Part shown: piece after piece, positions 34,938 through 46,500 of the stretch
How positions within the stretch are numbered: position 1 is the first letter of the stretch
Layout of the letters: every line of letters begins with the position of its first letter
DNA from: Misgurnus anguillicaudatus
Taxonomy: Eukaryota; Chordata; Actinopteri; Cypriniformes; Cobitidae
Direction: 5' to 3'
Assembly (NCBI RefSeq): GCF_027580225.2
Contig: NC_073357.2
Span: 45,036,001-45,100,000 of the forward strand
DNA length: 64,000 nt
Translations under genes and position numbers: made by a program
The notes under the pieces: model-generated
The model's input: only the letters and a program-made list of their open reading frames with translations
Database searches by the model: none
Told to the model about the DNA's origin: nothing

Positions 34938-35211
34938 TAAAGGAACAGTATGTAGGATTGTGTCCAAAACTGATATTGCAATCACAAAACTTGTGGCTAA
35001 AACAGGTTCTGCAATCACACAACTGGTGGCCAATACGCAAAATGACAACATAAACATCAGTTGAGGGCTGCAACTCCACTTTTTAAATGACAATATCCTG
35101 GCCAGACCACTGTTGTCAGTGATATAAGTGTTTGAAATGAAAATGATTTATTAATGTCTAGTGACATTTTATGATTAATTGATATAAATTTCTTACATAC
35201 TGTTCCTTTAG
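34938..35211. mobile_element. MITE with TTAAAGGAACAGTATGTAGG ends (copy 2)
   Basis: Near-identical in layout to the copy at 26318-26602, with the same ends and internal blocks. A minus-strand open frame beginning MSFKKWSCSPQLMF arises in both copies and reflects the element, not a gene. Confidence 0.92.
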
Positions 35212-38200
35212 GTAATACAAGTCCCAAAATAAAATTGGAACTGTCATCCGTAAACATGGCTTTTTCTAGCAGCTAGCTCTCATCTCAGCTTGCCTGACCG
35301 ACATCTCTGGCAGCATGAAGGTGCACCTTCAACTCAACCTTCCATTTGTAAGTCGCTTTGGAAGAAAGCGTCTCCTAAATGATTAAATGTACATTAAAAA
35401 AAACAAGCTCCAAAATTTGCAATTAGGTATTTCAGGGATATTCTGCATATTTTTGTCCATATATTTAAATGTGCCAATGGTGTAAGGTACACGGTTAACA
35501 GTACATCTGTGTGTGACGCACAAAACAGTAGCAATTAACAGGGCGAGGTGTGTAAATGGACACTATTGAGAGAAAGCTGGCGACTGGCTCCTTACACAGT
35601 GCTCTAGAAACCTACAGTATGGCACACAATGCACTGTTCAGTTCCAGCAGGAAAATAAATATGTCCTGCTCTGTCCAAAAATACCATGTGAAGTTTCAAC
35701 AGGCGCTCCCTGTCACAGAAAGCCCATTTCCTGACAGCAGGGTGTCCTAAACATCTCAAGTTGGAGTAGATCATGTTAGATAAGTAGAAGCGAAACGAAT
35801 AAATTTAGATGTTGGAACAAATTTAGGTGAAATTTTTAATTATGTCGTCAATCAATCATCTATGTCACATCCAAACTTACAGAAACCATTTGGTACACCA
35901 GGAATCAAGTTACTGACAAATACGACGTTTTCAAAAGGAAAGGAAATGCAGTATCTGACATATTACTTTTACCTACCTTGCTTTATTGTTTCTGTAGCTC
36001 GAGAGCGCTAGTAACGCCAAGGTTCAATACATAAAATGTTGAAATGTAAATTGAATTCACACTCACTTTGGATTAAAGTACTGCCAAATAATATAAGTGT
36101 TCCCCTAAATCTTCTTTTTAGGATAAAGGGAAAACTGTCCAGTGGCACCACACAGAATGGCAGAAAGCACCTGGAGTGACAGCCGCCCTCAGGAATTCTT
36201 CCTCACACAGGCTTGCGAAGAAGCTTTTTCATCTGAGTTTTCTCTTCCTCTGTAGAACTAGATTGTCAGTGAGAATGGTGATGTCTTTTAAGTGTTTGGC
36301 CTTTTAGATAAAACAAGCTCTTCAGCACGACAAAATGTCCAAAGGTCCCCTAAGGCTTCATTTGACACCGCGTTGGCAATGTCAGTTTAAACTCCATAGC
36401 TTAATATCTTATGAATACATTGTCCTCTATATCTATCTTGGTATATTTTAGATGGTGTGCACCAGACTCGTGTGCAAAAATGTTTTAATGTTCAGTTAAA
36501 AATGTATTACTTGCTTTATTTTATCGATGTACTAAGGTAAGGGTGTTGTGTCCCAATAAAAGTGAGTAGCTAACTGAGCTATAAAGGAACCAGGGCAAAT
36601 TCTAAATCTCATTTCATATACACAAACTGCCGAATAAAAGCACAGAGGACAAAGCACTCACACAAACCACAATGGAAGTCTATTCTTTGAAGTTCATTCC
36701 AAGCAGTTCAGTTACAGTTTTTAATCGCCATCCAAGCAAACAGAGATTATGTCCGACAGTCCCTCCCACTTAAACCTAAACTGATTTTAAACCAGCATAT
36801 GCTTGAGTTGTTCTCTCTGTCATGCATTATAATAAGGGGTATTATGATGAAATATATAGAAGTCAGAGAAGATGGTATTTTTTATATGCACACAAACCCC
36901 TCTTTAGATATATGAGATCCAAGTGAGATTTGAATGCATGGTGCATTTATAAACTTGTATGATGCAAAATATTTTTAGAACTCTTGACACATGTTTCTAT
37001 TGGGTAGTTTATTCCTTGACTTGACTTTTTTTTTTAATTTAGGATAGCGACTCTCTTCAATAGGTCGTTGTCATGTTTCTCGGTAAGGAAAGTTTGAGAG
37101 GAACAACGGGAGGGGCCAGGTTCCTGAATGAAGCCCTGTGTTGCTTGACGCGCATAGTCCTGCACACTAATGAATATGATGGATGCTTGCGGAAAAGAGC
37201 CACAGCATTTAAATCAGCATTCAAAAGTGTCAAACCGCGACGTTAAATGAATATAGGCAAAATTACGTTGTTTAGCATTAATAAAAAACGAGAATGAAAC
37301 GAAAATTTTATCTGCACAATTTCCGAGCCACTATACAAATAATTTGCCACTGAACATATTTGCGACCTCTAGGCGATCATAATTTTTTTTATTAATTAAT
37401 GTTAAATGCTGTTAATGCTGAGTTAACATGGATATTATTTGTTTTCAGCAAACTTCTGCAAGATATCAGCGAGTGATTGTTTTATTATGGCAAAATTGTA
37501 CCAAAATTATTTCCTAAAAAAAAACATTTTTAATCAATATTTAATTAAAATTACGATATTAATAATTAAAACGTTACATTTGAATAAAATTATAGTTTAG
37601 CCTAACTAGGCTATTTCAGCTAACTATAGCCTAAATACTTTCATTGTGCAATATGTTTTATTTTGGCTTATGAATAAGACAACCGTTAACCATAAACATC
37701 GCCAGGAATTGCGCACGTATAGCCACAAATGTTTTGGAGACTCATATTTATCCAAATTACATCATACGAGGAAATTTCATGTGCGCTTTTTCTCCACCTC
37801 TCTTTCTCCACCTCTCGTACAGTTAAACGTGTTTCCTCTCTCAGAAAGGTTTCTTTCTGCTTTTCATTCTCCTGCTAGAGCCACCGGTGAACCTGACAGC
37901 ACAGACGAAACCTTTATTACGGTTTTGGATTGAGTGGCGTGGAAAACTAAACAATCGAGAAGGACTACAAGTGTTTTAGGTGCTCATAACAGGTAATAAA
38001 GTGCATTTTGCTGTGGTTGTACTGGTCTGTACAGGTGAGTGCTGTGACAGCATCTTTGCTGCTTGATTTTGAAATACAGTAAGTGCATGTGGTTTTGTAA
38101 TTTGAAACAAGTTATAGTTTTTTTCTAAAGGAAACATTATGAATCAATACTCGTTGTATTTTGAATTAAATTTTAATAATACCATATTTAAGTAAGTTTG

Positions 38201-38843
38201 TAACTTTTAGCTTGAGCAGTCTGGATTATGATGACTAACTGGAATCATGAATCAAGTCCTGGAGCTTTGGTCTATAGTTTAAAAAAATAGCTGTATGTTG
38301 TAATACAAAAATCGATTTTTAATTATTTTATTTTATAAGAGATTTTATTTCATTGAACCATTGAATTGAATTGTAAATCTTGTGTTCAAATCAACTTACA
38401 GTGCATTGTCTATACAGTTTTTGTAAGTATGTTCCCTCAGGACTAAACCCATGAACTGTTTAGCTCTCTTGTTAGTGTTTGATATTTAAATTTGCTGTTA
38501 TTGTTTTCATATGCAGGAATTTTTACTTTACCCTGCGGCTTAGTGACCTATAGCTTTCATGTGTTTTACCTTTCAAGGAAACAGTAGCACAGGTCTACTA
38601 CATTAACCTGCATCAGACATCCACAATACATATTTTATGCAGATCAATTCTTTTTAGACTGTTGTGTAATAGTGGTATGATAATATTATGAATGGAAGGC
38701 ATTAACATTTACAGTTTAAAAAAAAATCTGTCAAGCTCTTTGTGAACAACTGTTTTTATACATTTATCAAGTACGTTCGCTGATAATCTAACAGGATCTT
38801 GGCATCACCATGAGAATTCTGAGGAACATTTCAAAGTGTTTTT

Positions 38844-38985
38844 GTGTATAGCTCAGTGTTAGAGCAATGCGCTTGCAGCGCAAAAGGTCATGGGTTCAAA
38901 CCCAGACGACACATACTTATAAAAAAATGTATGCCTTACACTGTTTGTCGCCTTGGATAAAAGTGTCTGCCAAAGGCATAAATAC
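38844..38985 (+). mobile_element. tRNA-derived SINE
   Basis: The head has an A box (TAGCTCAGTGTTAGAGCA) and a B box (GGGTTCAAACCC) at tRNA spacing. It is followed by an unrelated body and the tail CGCCTTGGATAAAAGTGTCT GCCAAAGGC. The head would not fold into a full tRNA and has no anticodon-arm conservation that would make it a functional gene. Confidence 0.85.
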
Positions 38986-39051
38986 AATGGTTTATAATGT
39001 ATTGTATTGCTGTGACAGAGTTTGGATATCGCCAGGCCTTAAATATACATA

Positions 39052-39218
39052 CACTGTAAAAATGCTTTGCTGCCTTAAAATTATTTGTTAAATCAACACA
39101 GATTTACAAGTCATGTCAACAGAGATGAGTTGTCACAACAAAAGTCAACTTAATTTTATAAGTTATAACAACTCACCTGTAGTTATAACAACTCATCAGC
39201 AAAGTATTGTTTACAGTG
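39052..39218. mobile_element. Short MITE with CACTGTAAAAATGCTTTGCTG ends
   Basis: About 167 bp. The left end CACTGTAAAAATGCTTTGCT is mirrored by AGCAAAGTATTGTTTACAGTG. It contains tandem TTATAACAACTCA motifs. This is an intact relative of the MITE that was split by Tc1 in prr5l. Confidence 0.85.
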
Positions 39219-39290
39219 TGTTATTTAACCAGTTGTCATTCACATTGTCCTTGTGTTACTTTTTACTGTTAAGAGTTACCACTGGCTAAT

Positions 39291-39568
39291 CTAAAGCAGG
39301 GGTTTCCAAACCTGTCAGTTTGCGACCCATTTAGATAGGTATAATCAGTATCAGGATCCACCAGCATATCTTTTAATGTGAATATAAGGAAAACACACTT
39401 TTTTCCCTTTTTTTTATAAATGAAATGTAAGTTTAATTGCAGTATCAATATAACTAGTATATCGCATCAAAATCATTGTAGCTAAGCGTCTTTGCGGCAC
39501 CCACTTTATCCCACTGTGCGACCCACAAATGGGTCGTGATACACAGTTTGGAAACCCCTGTTCTAAAG
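39291..39568. mobile_element. MITE with CTAAAGCAGGGGTTTCCAAA ends
   Basis: About 278 bp. The left end is mirrored by GTTTGGAAACCCCTGTTCTAAAG. Subterminal GCGACCCA blocks also pair. No coding capacity. Confidence 0.88.
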
Positions 39569-40583
39569 TGACTTTTAATGGGGTCAGCCCATTTTAAGCC
39601 TTGTACTGGATCTGCCTAATCGGCATGCAGTTGTGTTGAACAAAAGCAATAAACTTTTAGTGTTCTTTTCTGGGCAGTGGTTATTATTTGCTTCCATGAC
39701 TCAGACTTGTATGCTCTTATGCTATCAGAATGCTGTTCAGCTTAATATAGCCGGGAGAAACATTAAACCTAAAAGGACTTAAATGGAAGAAAATGAGACC
39801 AACACATAAGCCATTCAACATCTTTCCCCTGACACCAAATTTGGCAACTGATTTTATCGTATCTGTCATTTCCTAGCTTACTCTCTAAACAAGAACAGAA
39901 TTCTTCACATAGTAGAAAAGCATGGTGTGTATTTTCCAGATAGCTTAATTGGTTTAATTTGCATTATATAAAACAACATAGTTAAGTGTATGTGCATGAT
40001 ATTCTTATGCATGTAAAACTTTAAATGGAGTAGTGTATAAAAAGCACTTAGAGACGTTTTCCCAGCTATGAATAAGTGACTCTTTGCTTTAAAAGAACCA
40101 CTTGCATGCTCTGGAGCAAGACATAAATATAACATAACTTCTAAAAGTGGACGACACGGGCAAAGATTTATAAACTTTGTATATTTGTCAAGTGAGCCAA
40201 CCCCCCTCCCCAACCCACCCAAAAAACACTGTAGATTCCTGAAATGCATGGCAGGCATTCAGTAATTAATTATGTTATTCCCAATCTGGAAACATAGAAG
40301 TAGCTTACACTGTCACGAGAACTGTAATGTCCCTGCGGTATTTTTGGGAATTGAAAATTATATGTTGATCTCAAAAACTTCTTATTGGCATCAAACTTTT
40401 GTTTTGAATTTGGAAATCCACATTTGATTTGAAAGTATATGCTGTCAAAATAACCTTTGAAGCAGAAAACATAATATGAGTTTTCTTCTCACTGAGAATG
40501 CATGCTGAATGTATATGTTGTTGTTTTATGTGTTTGCAACATAATGATGATAACTTTTCTTTTAATTTTGAACTAGGTGAACT

Positions 40584-43500
40584 ATGGCCACGTTCTTGCT
40601 CTTTTTGAGTATGTGCTTCTTGGTCTCCTCAGCCACGATGCCTTTTGATGATTATGTTTACACTGGTGTGTATTAATTTCATACCTAACATATTAGATTG
40701 TTTTAGTATTCATGTGTATTAATCTTGCAGTCTTTCTGTTTGCATTATGTTTATGCATTTGTACACTTTTTATCAGTCTGTGCATTCCCTATGAATTAAA
40801 CCCATAACTGTGGCATTGCTAATACCATGCACTAACAGTTAAGCTACTGGACTATCAAGGCCTGGTTTCACAGACAAGGATTAGCTACAGCGAGGTCTAG
40901 GGCTTAGTTAAATCAAGATGTTTAAGCATAAATTATAAACATGCCTTAGAAAAAGACGTTTCTTGGGTGTATTTTCAGTTATTTTCAGTTGAGACAGCTC
41001 AAACATGTATTTTATTGTAGGACTAGCCTTGAGCATTGTCTGTAAAACCAGGGCCAAATATTGCGTTATTGGTATAAAATTTCTCATGCCTGTGTATGTT
41101 CATACAGAGCCTGAAAGCACACTGGATGTCAGCATACCCATTGAGCTTCCTCTCCAGCCTCTGATGGGTGACACATTAATTCTGCCCTGCCACTTCCAGG
41201 ACAACACCGTCAATGACCCCGGTGCCCCTACCATTGCCCCTTTGTCTCATCGGATCAAATGGAGTCTGGTCACCAAAGACAAGACCACAACCATTTTAGT
41301 TGCATCTGGGGGCATTGTAGATCTGAACAAACGGTATTTAGATAGAGTCACATTATTGGGATACCCTGTAACACCCACAGATGCCAGCATCAAGATCACA
41401 GAGCTCCATTCCAGTGACTCAGGAGTGTATCGCTGTGAGGTTGTGAATGGCATAGAGGACGATCACGATATTGTTCATCTCCAAGTTCAAGGTACTGATA
41501 CTGATTTTATCCATAAGTGACAGCATTGAAGCAAAAACATTTATCGTATTTTATGATTTTATTTGTGTAAATCTTTTTCGTAGGTATTGTTTTTCACTAT
41601 CGTGCAATCACCACACGATACACTCTGACCTTTGAGAAGGCCAAGGCAGCTTGTATTCAAAACAGTGCCGTGATCGCCACTCCAGAGCAACTACAGGCGG
41701 CTTATGATGAGGGCTTCCATCAGTGCGATGCAGGCTGGCTTGCAGATCAGACCGTTAGGTCAGTTAACCTACTCCTGTATGCTAACAGTAAACATTCAGT
41801 TCATGCGCTGTTTACTTTGAAAATGTAATGGACATTGAGTGACATCATTTATTTATTCTGAAACAAAGGTACCCTATTCACAATCCAAGAGAGCCTTGCT
41901 ACGGGGACAAGTATGAATTTCCAGGAGTGAGGACATATGGAGTGAGAGATGTGAATGAGACGTATGACGTGTACTGCTTTACTCAGAAAATGACGGGTTT
42001 GTTTAAGTTACACTTTTAAGATCCAAACATTTAGCATCTTCTTTGGAAAATGCTGGAACACTTAAAATGTTCCATTGTGCTTTACAGGAAGAGTTTTTCA
42101 CACTACTTCCTCAATCAAGTTCACATTTGAAGAGGCTGAAGCTGAATGTAAAAAGCGGGATGCCAGGTTAGCTACCACAGGACAGCTGTACCTGGCCTGG
42201 AAGAGCGGTATGGATGTTTGTAACGCAGGCTGGTTGGCTGACAGGAGTGTCCGCTACCCCATCAACATCGCTCGACCGCAGTGTGGGGGTGGCCTGCTGG
42301 GAGTGCGCACCGTTTATCGGTTTCCAAATCAGACTGGCTACCCCTTACCAGACTCCCGCTATGATGCTTTTTGCTACTCTGGTACAAAAATCTGTTAACC
42401 TCACTATTCAATTTGATTCTGTATCCACACGCTTTTTCTCAAGATTCTATATTTGTAATGATTTTATCTTTGTAGATCCACAATTATTCACTTAGTAGTA
42501 TTTGATTAGAAATTGTTCCGTTTACTGACAATTGTATAATGTTTGTTTCTTTTCTTTAGAAAAGGATGAGGAGAGTCCAGACTTTTCCGAGATGTTTCCA
42601 GAATCAGGCAATGGAGTACTGAGCGTAAACACAATCACAGATAGCCCCCATATCTTTTTAAAGCCCACCTCTACTGAAAGTGAAGTGCAGGGGTTGGTTG
42701 TAACGCATAAGCCCTCAGTGACCACCAGTGATGTTCCACCATACCCTAGTATAGATGAAATGGCGCCCCTTTTGCCGCCTCCCAGACCCACCGATCTTGA
42801 GACAGAATTTTTCAACATGACTGAAACAGAAGCTGGCATGTCCGACACAGGTAGAGCATGTTAATGTGTATCACATTTCCAAATATTACTCACTGATTTT
42901 AATCTTTGACATAGCCTTACTCAGTTAATTTTCACAGTCAAGGTTACATTTTGTAAGAGTTAACTTTCAATGATCAATACGTGTTTCAGTGTAGGATTGT
43001 GTTTGGGATACTGGGAATTTTGGAAGCAGGTCACTGAACACTGAACATTTTTATCAATAAGTAAATTGACTTGAATGTTCTGAAGACCTTTTAAATGTTT
43101 GCATTTTGAAGAATAAGTAGGCATAAATCTGTTGGTTATTTTCTGCATAGGGGTGCTGTTCCATTACCGATCAAGCTCCACTCGTTATGCTTTTAACTTT
43201 TTGGAAGCTCAGCTCGCGTGTCAGAGCATCGGTGCGGTCATTGCCACCCCCCAACAGCTTCAGTCGGCCTATGAAGCCGGTTTCCATCAGTGTGATGCTG
43301 GCTGGCTCATGGATCAGACTGTCAGGTAAAATCACGGCTAAAGTCTCATAATACTGATGATTGATTTCAATCTTTGATATGACCTTACTCAGTCAATATT
43401 ACAAACATCAAGGTTATATTGTCACAAACTGTTCTTTACATTATTTAACTCATTCTGTTGTAAATATATTTGCAAATGATTATGCAGATATCCCATTGTG

Positions 43501-46500
43501 TCCCCACGTGAAAGATGTTCTGGTGACTTGGAGCATTTTCCTGGTGTGAGATCTTATGGAGTGCGTCCTGCTGACGAACGTTATGATGTGTACTGCTATG
43601 TGGACAAACAAAGAGGTAAGCGGTTTACAGTAAATTTAACAGCTTTCTTAAAATTGTTTTGTTTAGCCCGAACATAAGAGAGTTTGTAAAATAATACTCA
43701 CACTTGTGGGCTCTTGCAGGGGAAATATTTCATGCAAGTTCGTTCGATGGATTCACTTACGATGAAGCTGTGACCTACTGCCAGGGTCAGAATGCGTCCC
43801 TGGCCTCCACAGGAGACCTGTATGCAGCCTGGAAGCAAGGCTTTGATATGTGCCGTAAAGGCTGGCTTCTTGATCGCAGTGTACGTTACGCCATCAATAA
43901 ACCCCAGGAGAATTGTGGTGGAGGAAAGGTTGGAGTTTTTACAGTTTACATGTTTCCCAACCAAACAGGCTTTCCTGACCTGAGCACCAAATTGGATGCC
44001 TATTGCCTTAAGGGTAAATATAGCATTAGATTACAGATATAATATGGAAAGCATGCAATGCATTTACTGTTGTGACATGTTTAATGTATACCAAAGTTAG
44101 TGTATGTTGTAAGTGTTCATTATATGTGATTTTCTTTTTATATATAGTGAAACAAAATTTGTCTCTAAATGAAAGTGAGCTAAACACAACATTGACGGAT
44201 GAAGAAATAGTTAGCGTGGAGTCTTTCCCTAATCTTCTCAATCCTGGTAATTCATTTTATCTTAAGATACATTGGACCCATTTTATTACACTCACCATTG
44301 TTCATAAGGATTTTGTTTTGGTCAATGCCAAATTAATGCCTTAAATTCTTACTTATTTCTGTTTTTTTCAGTAGGTACACTGAACACTTCTTCCATCTCT
44401 GAGGGACCTTCTGGATCTGATATCGATATGTCAGGGAGTGGAAGTGGGGATCAGCCAAGTGGAAGTGGGGATCAGCCAAGTGGAAGTGGGGATCAGCAGA
44501 GTGGAAGTGGGGATCAGCCGAGTGGAAGTGGGGATCAGCCGAGTGGAAGTGGGGATCAGCTGAGTGGAAGTGGAGATCAGCGGAGTGGAAGTGGGGAACA
44601 GCCGAGTGGAAGTGGGGAACAGCCGAGTGGAAGTGGGGATCAGCTGAGTGGAAGTGGGTCACCTGGTTCAGTTGGGAATCTGCCAGGATCTGGATTCAGT
44701 GGGGATGTTTCAGGGTCAGGTCTTAGCGATGATGGCTCAACTATCCTTGTGACCTTCTCAGGAAGTGGTAGATTTTTGTCTGGAGATGGATCAGCTTCAG
44801 GGAGACCCCAGGAGGTTGGGAAAGGAGATCTCCTCACCCTCACAGGTCAAACCTCAGGCCTTTTTGATGTGAACTTCTCTGGATCCGGATCTGGCAGTGG
44901 GTCGGGGTATAGCGCTGAAGAAAGTGGATCTACCTCAGACTTTTCCGGCAGCTCGGGTGAGATCAGTGAAAGTGGAGACATATCCGGTACCTCCTCAGGA
45001 TCAGGTGTCATAGAGGAGTCCTCAGGATTCATTGATTTGTCATCTGGAACTTTTATCTCTGGAGGATCCAGTGACAATTCATTAGTTGATCAAATTGATG
45101 TCATCCTGTTGGATAGTCAGTGGGGCAAAATGTCTACTGCTCCATCTTTGGCAGAACAGGAGTTTAGTGGAAGCCAAGTAGATTTCAGTGGATCAGGACA
45201 TATCTCAGGGTCTGGGATGAGAGGGGATTTCTCTGGAATGAGTGGGTCGGGGAGTGGCTCAGCATTTCCCGGTCTGACATATCTTGGCTCAGGATTTACT
45301 GATCTCACAGAGCAACCGTATAACCAGGAAGCTTCTGGGATTTTGTTATTTGGATCTGGTGAGGGGAGTGGATTTACCTCTGGAAGTTATGCTATCGAAT
45401 CTGGAGAAAGATCGGAGGAATCAGGCAGTGGAGATATCACCATGTTCATCAGTGGTGTGATTACAGAACTCTCCAACAAGCCCTTCGAAAGCATGGAGAT
45501 GGGAAGTGGAGAAGTGGAGTATAGCGGGACTGACAGACTGTCATCAGGGAGTGGAGATGACCTAACTGTATTTGCTAGTGGACGAGATGAACTGATCCCA
45601 GTCACTGTTGGGACATTAAATATCTCAGTAATCTCAAGTGAGGTTTCTCCTGCTGAACTATCCATTGAAGAGCCATCAGTTCTGTACAGTGATACTGCAG
45701 GACTTGCTATACCATATCCAGAACCAGCAGGGATCATCGGTAAACCTGACCATGTTAGTTCTGTAACTTTTCCTTCAACCACAGAGCCTGGCATCTCAAT
45801 ACAGACCCCTTCCTTCACTGAAGAACCTACTGTGAATGGTAAGGTTTCTGTTTCATAGTACGTTGGTTAATGTTAAAATACACAAATCTCCTAGTTTTAC
45901 TTACTAGGTGATAAAAGCTCTGTTCCAAAACCTTGTGAGCTGCATACAGCTACCTGTGAAACTTGTTTCATAAAGCATCTTTTCTAGGTTTTCAACTAAA
46001 CCCTTTCACGTTTAGTGATGGTCCTAACATGGTTTCATGTCTTTCTCTGATTCTCTTTCAAATGCCATAGCAGCTTCTGTTAACCCATGTGACCCAAACC
46101 CATGTGGAGCTGGGTCATGTTCAGTACATGATGGGTTGGGCATCTGTCAGTGCCCACCAGGACTACATGGAGACGAGTGCCAATTTGGTGAGTCAGACTG
46201 AATTTGATAAGTTATATCCATTATCATATTTGTACTGATGACTGTCATTAACAAACCAAAGTAGTCCCACTACTGTTTTTGTACCGAAATTAATCAAACG
46301 ATTGTCTCTGTCTGTTCCACTGTTTGCATTTGTTTGTAAATAACTCCTGTTCAGTTTGCTTGTGCCTGATTCGTATTCTCACAGTTTTACAGATTGTTTG
46401 GCATGAATGTGTGTGGTTACCGTAATGTTCGTCTTACAGAGCTCTTGTGTCCAAAATGTCATGTCAGTGACTGTTCACCTGTGTTGTTTTTGTTCAGCTG

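Larger units (their letters stand above)
31450..40575. other. Long gene-poor region between traf6 and acan
   Basis: Nine kilobases with no supported coding exon on either strand. It holds scattered MITE and SINE pieces, listed separately, and AT-rich DNA. A CT-rich block at 37780-37860, followed by a donor-like AACAG|GTAATAAAG at 37992/37993, could be an untranslated first exon of acan, but that is only a splice-signal guess. Much of the acan regulatory sequence probably lies here. Confidence 0.5.

Noticed and set aside
38844..38920. Possible tRNA gene
   Set aside because: A and B boxes are present, but the stems do not pair well and a SINE body and tail follow, so it is a tRNA-derived SINE.
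44333..45818. Minus-strand open frames opposite the acan Ser-Gly exon
   Set aside because: They are shadows of the repetitive coding exon (antisense of Ser-Gly codons).
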